From Paraniabella defluvii (GTDB taxonomy: Bacteria; Bacteroidota; Bacteroidia; Chitinophagales; Chitinophagaceae): 64,000 bases of DNA. Under the pieces are notes generated by a model. The model saw only the letters and a list, made by a program, of their open reading frames with translations, was not told the DNA's origin and ran no database searches. The stretch spans positions 5,208,001 to 5,272,000 of the forward strand of contig CP079215.1 in NCBI GenBank assembly GCA_019316985.1, given 5' to 3'. Both the position numbers and the translations under genes were made by a program. Below, piece after piece: positions 53,570 to 61,221 of this stretch (position 1 is the first letter of the stretch; each line of letters opens with the position of its first letter).

Positions 53570-53975
53570 TTATGGCCTCTCAACATTTGCTTTACTCTCC
53601 ATAATAACGCTGCTGGTAGCGTTATCCAGTACATTATCTACATGATAATAGCCGCTGGATCCATTAGCCTGAATGGTTACCCTGGAAGATGGAGTATTAG
53701 AAGCAGTAAGATAGTTTGCTTCTTCGCTCTCGGGAACTTTGATACTGAAAGAGCAAGCTACATCATCCTTTTCCTCCTCACAGGTTTCTGAAGGAGCTAC
53801 CAATTGCCAGTTGCTATTAGAAGTAACAGATGTTGAGCTAAAGTCTGAGGTTGGTTGATACTTAAAGTATAAAATGGTTTCTGTAACCTTAGCAGGTGCT
53901 GGTTTAAACGCGAAGAAAGCTACACAAACTGTTAAAAAGCGATGGGAAGTACCCATTTTAAAGTTATTTTTTCAT
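53570..53975 (-). CDS. Small secreted protein (DUF6520-like, tentative), two frameshifts
   Basis: 135 residues if started at the ATG at 53975 with single bases added near 53965 and 53940: MKKITLKWVLPIAFLTVCVAFFAFKPAPAK, a long signal peptide. The mature part has YFKYQPTSDFSSTSVTSNSNWQLV, a cysteine pair in APSETCEEEKDDVACSFSIKV, and SSGYYHVDNVLDNATSSVIMES. The layout (helical signal, Y/W-rich start, two cysteines) resembles the DUF6520 proteins of Bacteroidota, but I cannot confirm the family. Without the correction it starts at 53956. Function unknown; it is convergent with SusD and may belong with the same system. Confidence 0.55.
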
Positions 53976-54045
53976 GATGTATTTGATTTTAATATTTAGA
54001 ATATTTTCCTTGTTAGTAAAAGCTAACGGGCTTTTGTTTATTAGA

Positions 54046-54080
54046 GGGTATGCCGGTTTATTTATTTTGCCGGCATACCC
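54046..54080. promoter_or_regulatory. Perfect 11-bp hairpin between the AraC and small secreted genes
   Basis: GGGTATGCCGG (54046-54056) pairs with CCGGCATACCC (54070-54080) around a T-rich loop of 13 bases. It lies about 270 bases past the AraC stop and 70 bases before the small secreted gene; it may be a terminator of the AraC transcript or a leader hairpin. Confidence 0.5.
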
Positions 54081-54351
54081 GTTCGCGTTATAAATCCCGG
54101 TAATCCGGTGTGGATGGGGTCTTTCAGGGCCAGCCGCGGGCCATAATATTTACATAGTTTTTTCAACATGTAGCTCTTGAGTTAATCTTTTACCTGAACA
54201 GCCTGGTTATGGCTCTGGCAGCCCAGAGATCTTGGACCTGTATGTACCAGAAATGATTACCAGTATCTGTCGATACAAAGATGGGCACGTCAGATACCGG
54301 CCTGTGTGACCAGAATTGTAGAATAAGGAATTTTTGGATGAGATACGGGTA

Positions 54352-55420
54352 TTATTTTACCGAACCTGGAGTGATACCAAAGTATCTTTTGAAGGCCTTA
54401 GAAAAGCCTTCTCTTGAACGGAATCCTGTTTTTAAAGCCGCCTCAAGCACCGATTTTTTTCATTGATAAGCAGATGCCTGGCTTTTTGCAGGCGTATTTC
54501 AAAATTCAGCCTGCAAATAGGCATACCAAATGTTCTTTGAAACCCTGTGCGAAGTTGATAGAGGCTTAATCCTACTTTTTCGGCGATCATAAGTTCCGAA
54601 GAAAACAGATTTTCATCGTCAAAGGTCCTGGCTTCCTCTTCAACAATTTTTTTAGCCTGTATCAAAGCATCTACATGGCGATTATGATGCCGGTATTGCG
54701 GAAAAATGTTGTTCTGGGATCTTAAAAGAAATAAAGTTAACAGTTCAGTTGACCAAAGATTGAGCAATAATTTACTCGGATATGGATCATGTAAATACTG
54801 CATTATTTTATTTAGAAGGTTCTCCATTTCAAAATTCAGAAAGCTGCGATGCCCCATTAGCTGGAGCACATTTTCTTTTGCTGAATCTTTTTATTTAAGA
54901 ATTGATGGAGAAACGGGAAATCGACTGAAAGCTTTTCCAGTAATTGTTCCGAGGGATGTATATCAAATGTAATGTAGGATCCTCCGGCCGGAAATAAAAC
55001 CTTGTTTTCCATGTAAGGAGCATAAGTAACATTAAACTCCTTATCGTCGAAGATCGAGCTCTTTCTTTTGCCAAGTGATTGAACCATCCTGTTATTCAGG
55101 GTAATGTGGGCTTCTAGTATAGGGCGATCAACCTCGGCATAGAACACAGTTTCATATGCCATTTTGTATTCACTGATCCAAAGCGTTATATCACCCAGGG
55201 AGATTTTTTTAAATCGCATCGTACCATATTCTCCCAGGTTACCGAAATATTCAATGAAGGGTGGCTGGTTAAAGGAAATGTCAGCAAGAGAAATGAGTTC
55301 AACATCTTCATTGATACTGGTTATTATTTTAAACATGTCACTCATAGAATGGACTTGTTTATCAGGTGTTTTATAGTTCCTTATAACTACTGCCGAGGTT
55401 AACAGCAGATTATTAAACAA
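54352..55420 (-). CDS. AraC-family transcriptional regulator (two frameshifts)
   Basis: About 356 residues. N-terminal sensing region (DVELISLADISFNQPPFIEYFGNLGEYGTMRFKKI, LGDITLWISEY, YVFPAGGSYITFDIHPSEQLLEKL), a linker (MENLLNKIMQYLHDPYPSKLLLNLWSTELLTLFLL) and two C-terminal HTH segments (SSELMIAEKVGLSLYQLRTGFQRTFGMPI and SVLEAALKTGFRSREGFSKAFKRYFGITPGSVK). The type is close to PchR-like regulators of siderophore genes. Missing A near 54890 and 54460. The TATATTTG box overlaps the ATG at 55420, so the ATG at 55342 (MSDMFKII) may be the real start. Confidence 0.8.
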
Positions 55421-55425
55421 ATATA
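55418..55425 (-). promoter_or_regulatory. -7 box (TATATTTG) in the AraC/acetyltransferase divergent region
   Basis: On the minus strand TATATTTG matches TAnnTTTG. A TTG lies 23 bases upstream, slightly too far. It would start the AraC transcript near 55411, inside the longer reading frame, which is why the 55342 start is preferred. Confidence 0.4.
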
Positions 55426-55450
55426 TAATAAAATAATAAATTATTTAACA

Positions 55451-56041
55451 ATGCATTTTATTGCACCGTTTGATGAATTTAAAAGGGAAACTGTTTTACA
55501 TGTACAGCAATTTCCTGATTATACGCTTGAAATAAGACCATTGAGCTTAACACGCGACATTGCTGTACTGCACAGATGGGTAAACATGGATTATGCAAAG
55601 ACTTTCTGGCAAATGGAAGGATCTTATGCCCGGATTTATCATCACTATGAAAAGTTTTTAGCAAGCGGTCTCGGCGACTCCCTGATGTTCTTTTATCCGG
55701 GAAACCCGGCACCTATTGCCCAAATGGACTTTTATCATCCAGGGTTGGATGAGGTAGGTACCAGGTACGAGGTAAAGGAAGGCGACATAGGCATACATCT
55801 ATTAATGGGGCCGCCAACAAGCCCGGTAAAGGGCCTCACAACCCATGTGATGCTATGTGGTATTTCTTACCTATTTATATTGGGTGCCCAAAGAATTATC
55901 GGAGAGCCAGACATAAATAACACAAATGCGAATGAATTAGTAAAAAGAGCTGGCTTTGAATTTGTCAAACCTATTACACTTTCCTATAAAACAGCAAACC
56001 TATATTTTTTAGAGAAAGCTAAGTTTTTGAAAAAACTATGA
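55451..56041 (+). CDS. IucB-like N-acyltransferase (siderophore-type GNAT)
   Basis: 196 residues, intact. The opening LEIRPLSLTRDIAVLHRWVNMDYAKTFWQM is the IucB/RhbD type start; then PIAQMDFYHP, GDIGIHLLMGPPTSPVKGLTTHVMLCGISYLFILGAQRIIGEPDINNTNANELVKRAGFEFVKPITLSYKTANLYFLEK, the Acetyltransf_8 core with its acyl-CoA loop. Known members acylate N-hydroxylysine, N-hydroxyornithine or diamines to make hydroxamates. Divergent from the AraC gene and first of three co-directional genes ending with the N-hydroxylase. Confidence 0.85.
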   Translation: MHFIAPFDEFKRETVLHVQQFPDYTLEIRPLSLTRDIAVLHRWVNMDYAKTFWQMEGSYARIYHHYEKFLASGLGDSLMFFYPGNPAPIAQMDFYHPGLDEVGTRYEVKEGDIGIHLLMGPPTSPVKGLTTHVMLCGISYLFILGAQRIIGEPDINNTNANELVKRAGFEFVKPITLSYKTANLYFLEKAKFLKKL

Positions 56042-56076
56042 TGCGCTGAAATCAATAACATAATTTAAAAAGTAAC

Positions 56077-57136
56077 ATGCTTACACCAATACAAAGCAGG
56101 GGATTTTCCCTTGCCAGGGATTTATTGTCTTTATCATGCCAGCTGTACACAGCGTTATGCTGTATAGTTCAGACGATGTAAAAGCAGGCTGGTTAGGGAA
56201 ATCGTTAGGATTTTTTGCTGAAGGTCCCGGAGCCCAATTGTTTATGTTCCTGATGGGATTATTTATTGTAATAGGAAGGGCTAAAACACTAAAGCAAATT
56301 ATAACCAGAAGTATTTTGATAGGAATTTCGGGCTATTTGCTGAATTTATTTCGCCTCGTTATTCCGTATTATTTAAAGCTGTTACCAGCATCGTACATCA
56401 GCTCGCTTGCTTTAATTAAAGATTCGCCTGTTGGATGGCAACTGTTTTTAATAGGAGATATAATGCAGTTTGCCTCATTGGCTTACCTGTTTTGCGCATT
56501 ACTATACAGGTATATACCTTTCTTTATGCCGATTACAATCATTACGATTACTGTTTGGTGGATATCGCCATTAACCTGGGATCTCTGCCCGGGTCAGCTA
56601 CCTTGTACATCATTTCTCAACTTATTCACAGGCTTACCTCCCAAAGTTTTTTTCCCGGTATTTCCCTGGGTCTTTTACCCCTGTTAGGACTGGTAAGTGG
56701 TTGTGTTTTACGATTGCAACCTTCCAGGTTGATTTTAGCAGGAGCTATAGCAACAGGCCTTTTGCTTATCATTGCAGGCAAGCTTTTAATTTCTACAGAG
56801 CCTGTAAACTGGAACAACAATTTTTACCGACAGGGCAGGGGAGGTACTTTATTACATAGTGGTATTTCACTTTTATGGATTGCATTATTCATCGGTATTG
56901 CTTATCTAAAAACCGATAACGCATTTCTCAAACTACTCAATTTTTTAAGCAGGCACATAACAGCTATATATATAGTACAATGGATAGTCATTATGTGGAT
57001 ATTCCGGGTTTATGGCTACAATAGCCTTGGGTTATTGCCGTCTTTAATGGCTGCACTTATTTCGAGCATACTTAGTTTTGGTATCACCTGGCTGCTGGCA
57101 AAACGTTTAACCTCAAAAACAAAATATGAAAACTGA
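56077..57136 (+). CDS. Multi-pass membrane protein, DUF1624/HGSNAT-like acyltransferase (two frameshifts)
   Basis: About 353 residues after two missing bases (near 56130 and 56600). It begins SRGFSLARDLFVFIMPAVHSVMLYS, with the RD-x6-H pattern of the first helix in the heparan N-acetyltransferase/YeiB type of membrane proteins, then LFMFLMGLFIVIGRAKTLKQIITRS and at least eight further hydrophobic helices to LSFGITWLLAKRL. Members transfer acyl groups across or at the membrane. Its position between the acetyltransferase and the N-hydroxylase, with an 11-base overlap to the latter, suggests it acts on the same product, either for O- or N-acylation or for export. This role is inference. Confidence 0.65.
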
Positions 57137-58418
57137 TACAACGATCTATGATATTGCCGGAATAGGTATCGGGCCATTCAATCTGGGCCTTGCCGCCCTG
57201 AGTGAGCCTATAAAGACATTGAAGACTATCTTTATAGAGCAGAAGCCTGCATTTAGCTGGCATGAGGGCATGTTGATTCCCGGAAGCACTTTGCAGGTAT
57301 CCTATCTGGCAGACCTGGTTACACTGGCAGACCCATCCAGCAAATTTTCATATCTTAATTTTCTCAGGCAGCATAATCGCCTGATACAATTTGGAGTACA
57401 TGAACAGGGTTATATTACCCGTAGTGAATACAATCGTTATTGCCGTTGGGTATGCGGACAATTAACAAATTTATCGTTCGGTTACCGCGTTGATAGTATT
57501 CAATACAATGAGCAGGATGATTTTTTTAGTGTTGTATGCTCCGGACAAAATAATAGGATGCAAACTTTTAAAGCCCGCAAGCTGGTGGTAGGCATTGGGT
57601 CAAAGCCTTATTTGCCTTGCAATGCGCAGGAGTATATAGGCAACGCAGTATTGCATGCTGCAGACTATATGTATTACCGGCCTGAAATTATCAAATCAAA
57701 TAATATAGCGGTTATTGGATCCGGACAAAGTGCTGCCGAAATTTTTTATGATTTATTGCATCAGCTAAATACAAAAGAATCATCGTTAAACTGGTATACA
57801 AGGTCTGATCGTTTTTATGCAATGGAACATAGCAAATTAAATTACGAGATGACGTCGCCGGACTATATAGATTTCTTTTACCAGCTAGACCAGGAGGAAA
57901 AACAACGTTTATTAAGAAACCAGGCTACATTATATAAAGGAATTAACCACCAGCTTATTAATGCTGTTTATGATAGATTATATAGCTTGTTTACAGAAGG
58001 ACATCAAAATCATATTAAAATACAGGCACATGCAGAATTAAAATCTATTTCCACGAACAAGGATGCTTATAACCTGGAATTTTATCATAATGCACTTCGT
58101 AAAATATTTACAACCACAGCCAGACATGTAATACTGGCAACCGGGTATACTACGGGTGTACCTGTTTTTTTGAATTCCTTAAATGATATGATTCAATACA
58201 ACATTGACGGATCTTTAAAAATAAAGCGCAACTACGCCCTCGATAATGCTGACAGGGTTTTTATCCAAAATGCTGAAATGCATACCCATGGGTTTAACGC
58301 GCCCGACCTGGGATTGGGTGCTTATAGAAATGCGGTTATTATCAATACGATTATGGGAAAGCACTATTATCCCGTTGATCTGGGTACCAGCTTCCAGAGT
58401 TTTGGCTGCGCGGTGTAA
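57126..58418 (+). CDS. IucD-like L-lysine/L-ornithine N-monooxygenase
   Basis: 430 residues, intact. FAD site DIAGIGIGPFNLGLAAL near the N-terminus, IFIEQKPAFSWHEGMLIPGSTLQVSYLADLVTLADP (the substrate/FAD signature of N-hydroxylases), a NADPH site NIAVIGSGQSAAEIFYDLLHQL and the C-terminal ATGYTTGVPVF motif. These are the marks of the lysine N6-hydroxylase/ornithine N5-oxygenase family. The start is within the membrane-protein gene (11-base overlap), so it is co-translated. Its product would be the hydroxylamine substrate for the IucB-like enzyme two genes upstream. No IucA/IucC synthetase or NRPS follows; the next gene is convergent. Confidence 0.9.
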   Translation: MKTDTTIYDIAGIGIGPFNLGLAALSEPIKTLKTIFIEQKPAFSWHEGMLIPGSTLQVSYLADLVTLADPSSKFSYLNFLRQHNRLIQFGVHEQGYITRSEYNRYCRWVCGQLTNLSFGYRVDSIQYNEQDDFFSVVCSGQNNRMQTFKARKLVVGIGSKPYLPCNAQEYIGNAVLHAADYMYYRPEIIKSNNIAVIGSGQSAAEIFYDLLHQLNTKESSLNWYTRSDRFYAMEHSKLNYEMTSPDYIDFFYQLDQEEKQRLLRNQATLYKGINHQLINAVYDRLYSLFTEGHQNHIKIQAHAELKSISTNKDAYNLEFYHNALRKIFTTTARHVILATGYTTGVPVFLNSLNDMIQYNIDGSLKIKRNYALDNADRVFIQNAEMHTHGFNAPDLGLGAYRNAVIINTIMGKHYYPVDLGTSFQSFGCAV

Positions 58419-58504
58419 AGGAGTGACGGGCAGCACTGCCGCTCAGGTTATTAATGGCTGCTTTAGGGCTAAAAAGAATACCGTTGGCGGCCTTTCTTGG
58501 CGCT

Positions 58505-59067
58505 TTACACCCGTAAAGATCCGCGAAATCCCCTTGCAGCATAATACGATTCCGCGCCGTTATGGTAGAGAAATACAGTGTCATATCGCCGGTCACAGAA
58601 AAGCGCTCCTCCCAATTTTCTCACAGGTGCCGGGGTGAGTATCCAGCTGGATGTTTTCAGATCGAAAGCGCCCAGTTGCTGCAGTTCCCGGTATTGCTCT
58701 TCCGACAGTATTTCTATACCCATGTCTTCGGCCATTCCCAATGCACTATCTTTAGGTTTATGCTCTTTTCTTGAAGCAAGCGCATCACCATCATAGCAAA
58801 TACTTCTTCGGCCTTTGGGACTTTCGGCTGAACAATCAAAGAAAATATATTCGCCTGTTTTCTTATCGTAGCCCACTACATCCGGTTCGCCTTCCGTTAT
58901 TTCCATTTCGTTTAAAGACCATAGCTTGGAGGGATTAGCTTCCAGCCTGGCCTGTACTTTTTCCCAGTCAATACCTTTATGACGGCTTTTATGTTTATTA
59001 AACCGGTTCTTCAAGATTCCCAGAAGCTCGTCTCTTACCGACGCCGATAGTTCTTTTTATTTTTCAT
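58505..59067 (-). CDS. DUF4256 family protein (one frameshift)
   Basis: 187 residues from an ATG at 59067 after adding one A near 59053: MKNKKELSASVRDELLGILKNRFNKHKSRHKGIDWEKVQARLEANPSKLWSLNEMEITEGEPDVVGYDKKTGEYIFFDCSAESPKGRRSICYDGDALASRKEHKPKDSALGMAEDMGIEILSEEQYRELQQLGAFDLKTSSWI... The GEPDVVG and RRSICYD stretches are the usual DUF4256 marks. Cytoplasmic, no motif for a reaction; function unknown. It converges with the N-hydroxylase gene. Confidence 0.85.
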
Positions 59068-59320
59068 ACTGTATCATTTATTTAGCAAGTTGATCAAAAA
59101 TAACCCATGTTCAACACTAACAACCACACTTACACGTATATAGTATATGCGGTTCGTTACCGCCGAGATTACTTTGCAGGCTTTAAAGTTATTCGTATCT
59201 TTAGTGAAGCGAACAGTTGCCTGCAAGAGTATTTTAGCCTAATGGTTTTGTTCTGTAAGAATAATCCCTTTGTCACCTATAATGTTGGCAAATGTGTCGC
59301 CTGAAGCAGGTACATAACCA

Positions 59321-59898
59321 TTAATCATCCAATCCTTTTCCTTCCAGTATTTTGGGTATATATTTCTCCACCCGGGCAGCCCTTGTTTTGGATTGTTTAG
59401 CCTGTGCAAAATGAAACAGGTAAGCCCGCTGACGGCCGGGAGTTAATGCGTCAAAAGCTTTTTTAAGGCAGGCTTATTGTTCAACTGTTCTTTAAACTCA
59501 TCCGGTACTTCAAAAGCTTCCGTCTTTTTCAACGGCACTTTTAAACCGGCCCTTTCTACCTCCATGGCTTCATAAATATAGGTTCTAATAGCTTTTGCCT
59601 TTTGTTTCACTTCTTTTAAACTGGTAAATCGCAATTGCCGCGCAGACTGTACGTTTTCAGTTTGCTGAATCAATATCTGTTCGGGATCTTTCAATAATGC
59701 GCCCTTGAAGAACAGGAGCGCGCCATACTCCTTAAAGCCATGTATTAAAACAATATTGGCTTTGCCAAGGGAATAGCAGGGTTGTCCCCATTTCAGCTCT
59801 TCCGTGAGCCCGCAATCGAGGGCAAGTGTTCTTAGCAGCTCAAATTCGGCCTGCCATGGACTATTCTTCGCAAAGAAGAAATCAACTTTCGGATTCAT
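59321..59898 (-). CDS. YdeI/OmpD-associated family protein (one frameshift)
   Basis: 192 residues after adding one T near 59459. DUF1801-like start (KVDFFFAKNSPWQAEFELLRTLALDCGLTEELKWGQPCYSLGKANIVLIHGFKEYGALLFFKGALLKD) and the YdeI end (LTPGRQRAYLFHFAQAKQSKTRAARVEKYIPKILEGKGLDD). Last gene of the ArsR-SRPBCC-DoxX-YdeI operon, starting 6 bases after the DoxX gene. The family is linked to protection against stress or peptides in some bacteria, but its reaction is unknown. Confidence 0.85.
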
Positions 59899-59904
59899 AT
59901 ATAT

Positions 59905-60288
59905 TTATTGAAATTGCCTTACCATTTTTCTGTTTACCGGCCTGAAATACCACGATACAAATGTAAGCACCAGCAACAACACCGGGCCAAAGAACTCTTT
60001 AGCGCTATCATTTACCGCAAAATGAGATAATAGGGCTCCCGACATTACAAAGAAGAACCCGGCATAAGCCCATTCCTTGAGTAAAGGGAACCGGGGAATG
60101 AGAACGGCAATAACACCCAGTATTTTCCACCCGCCTATAATGACAAGCAGGTAAGCCGGATATCCCAGCCTGTTCATCATAGCTGTTTCTTCTTTTAATT
60201 GGATCAGCTGTACAATACCGGTAGACAGCATACCTAACGACAGCCAGATGGTGGCAATCCAGTAAATGATCTTATTTCTTTTTGACAT
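59905..60288 (-). CDS. DoxX-like four-helix membrane protein
   Basis: 127 residues, intact. Four hydrophobic segments: IIYWIATIWLSLGMLSTGIVQLI, LLVIIGGWKILGVIAVLI, WAYAGFFFVMSGALLSHFA, FFGPVLLLVLTFVSWYF. The mix matches the DoxX_2 group. In this operon order (ArsR, SRPBCC, DoxX, YdeI) it is seen in many Bacteroidota and is presumed to act in stress or redox adaptation. Confidence 0.85.
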   Translation of the reverse strand: MSKRNKIIYWIATIWLSLGMLSTGIVQLIQLKEETAMMNRLGYPAYLLVIIGGWKILGVIAVLIPRFPLLKEWAYAGFFFVMSGALLSHFAVNDSAKEFFGPVLLLVLTFVSWYFRPVNRKMVRQFQ

Positions 60289-60293
60289 ATTGG

Positions 60294-60761
60294 TTATTTT
60301 AAATGTTTTACTATTTCTTCCAGGCGGTTGTGAGCCATATTAATACCATATTCAAAAGGCATTTTTAATTGCTGATCTCGAAGCTCTACCGACCGGTAAA
60401 CTACCTGCATGGTAAGCTGGCTCGTTTCACTGGTCACTGCTTCAAACTCTAAATATTCCAGTTGCACATCAAAGGGCACATTTTCCATCTCAAAAGTGCG
60501 TATCATCTTTTTATTAGGCACGAGGGAGTGTATTACACCGTTGGCCCTGAACAATATATTGCCTTGCGGGTCGATTGTTTCAAACTGGTAACCGCCATGC
60601 GGCTGCGCTTCAAATTTGAGCACCTTATTGCCCATCCATTGTTCTATAATTACTGCATCGGTATGCGCTTCAAAAAGTAATTCAACCGGAAGGTCAAATT
60701 CACGGGTTATGGTTAATTCCTGCCTGCCATCTTCGGCGTGTATTTTAGTTTTTCTTTCCAT
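60294..60761 (-). CDS. SRPBCC/AHSA1-domain protein
   Basis: 155 residues, intact. REFDLPVELLFEAHTDAVIIEQWMG is the AHSA1/START-like opening and EYGINMAHNRLEEIVKHL its last helix. A hydrophobic ligand-binding fold; ligand unknown. It is the second gene of the ArsR operon and is found with ArsR regulators in many genomes. Confidence 0.88.
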   Translation of the reverse strand: MERKTKIHAEDGRQELTITREFDLPVELLFEAHTDAVIIEQWMGNKVLKFEAQPHGGYQFETIDPQGNILFRANGVIHSLVPNKKMIRTFEMENVPFDVQLEYLEFEAVTSETSQLTMQVVYRSVELRDQQLKMPFEYGINMAHNRLEEIVKHLK

Positions 60762-60794
60762 CGGTAATAATTGGGTATTAAAGTATAGGGGTTA

Positions 60795-61127
60795 TTAATC
60801 GGGTTTCTTTTTAGCCCGCTGCTTCATAATCATTTCCAGTTTATTAAACCGGTCATCCCACATATTGCGGAAGGGCTCAATAAAATCAGCGATCTCTTTC
60901 ATTTTTTTCGGGTTTAATTGATAATGTACTTCGCGGCCGTTTTGCTGTGGTTGCAGCAGCTCACACTCGGTAAGTATTTGCAGGTGCTTCGACACCGTGG
61001 GCCGTGCCGTATTAAAATTGGCAGCAATGGCACCGGCGGTAAGGGACGGTGCAGCTGTTAGCAACAACAGTATAGCTCTCCGGGTGGGATCGGCAATAGC
61101 CTGGAATACATCTCGTCTCAGATTCAT
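60795..61127 (-). CDS. ArsR-type winged-helix repressor
   Basis: 110 residues, intact. DPTRRAILLLLTAAPSLTAGAIAANFNTARPTVSKHLQILTECELLQPQQNGREVHYQLNPKKM is a complete ArsR helix-turn-helix and wing. No metal-binding cysteines are present, so it is the non-metal (SdpR-like) type. It is followed by SRPBCC, DoxX and YdeI genes and preceded by two copies of a palindrome at 61131-61172, its probable operators. Confidence 0.9.
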   Translation of the reverse strand: MNLRRDVFQAIADPTRRAILLLLTAAPSLTAGAIAANFNTARPTVSKHLQILTECELLQPQQNGREVHYQLNPKKMKEIADFIEPFRNMWDDRFNKLEMIMKQRAKKKPD

Positions 61128-61130
61128 TGT

Positions 61131-61177
61131 GTAGTTATTTGGCTACGAATTTATATGTAGTTATTTAACTACGCAAA
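61131..61177 (-). promoter_or_regulatory. Promoter and tandem operator of the ArsR operon
   Basis: Two palindromes, GTAGTTATTTGGCTAC (61131-61146) and GTAGTTATTTAACTAC (61157-61172), are 26 bases apart start to start. On the minus strand a TTTG at 61174-61177 is followed after 20 bases by TAAATTCG (61146-61153), close to TAnnTTTG. One operator thus fills the spacer and the other covers the start site. Confidence 0.6.
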
Positions 61178-61221
61178 TTTTATTTTCAAATTTGTTTATC
61201 GAAAAAAAAAGAGGGAGGCGT

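Noticed and set aside
54190..54351. Open stretch on the minus strand after the AraC stop (PVSDVPIFVSTDTGNHFWYIQVQ)
   Set aside because: No start codon and no family recognised. It could be a decayed gene end, but evidence is too thin for a feature.
59107..59304. 65-residue frame on the plus strand between DUF4256 and YdeI
   Set aside because: No domain, signal or regulatory context; most likely a chance opening.
59230..59360. Short frame MINGYVPASGDTFANIIGDKG after the YdeI gene
   Set aside because: Overlaps the end of YdeI and has only about 29 residues; the YdeI frame ending LEGKGLDD is the better reading.
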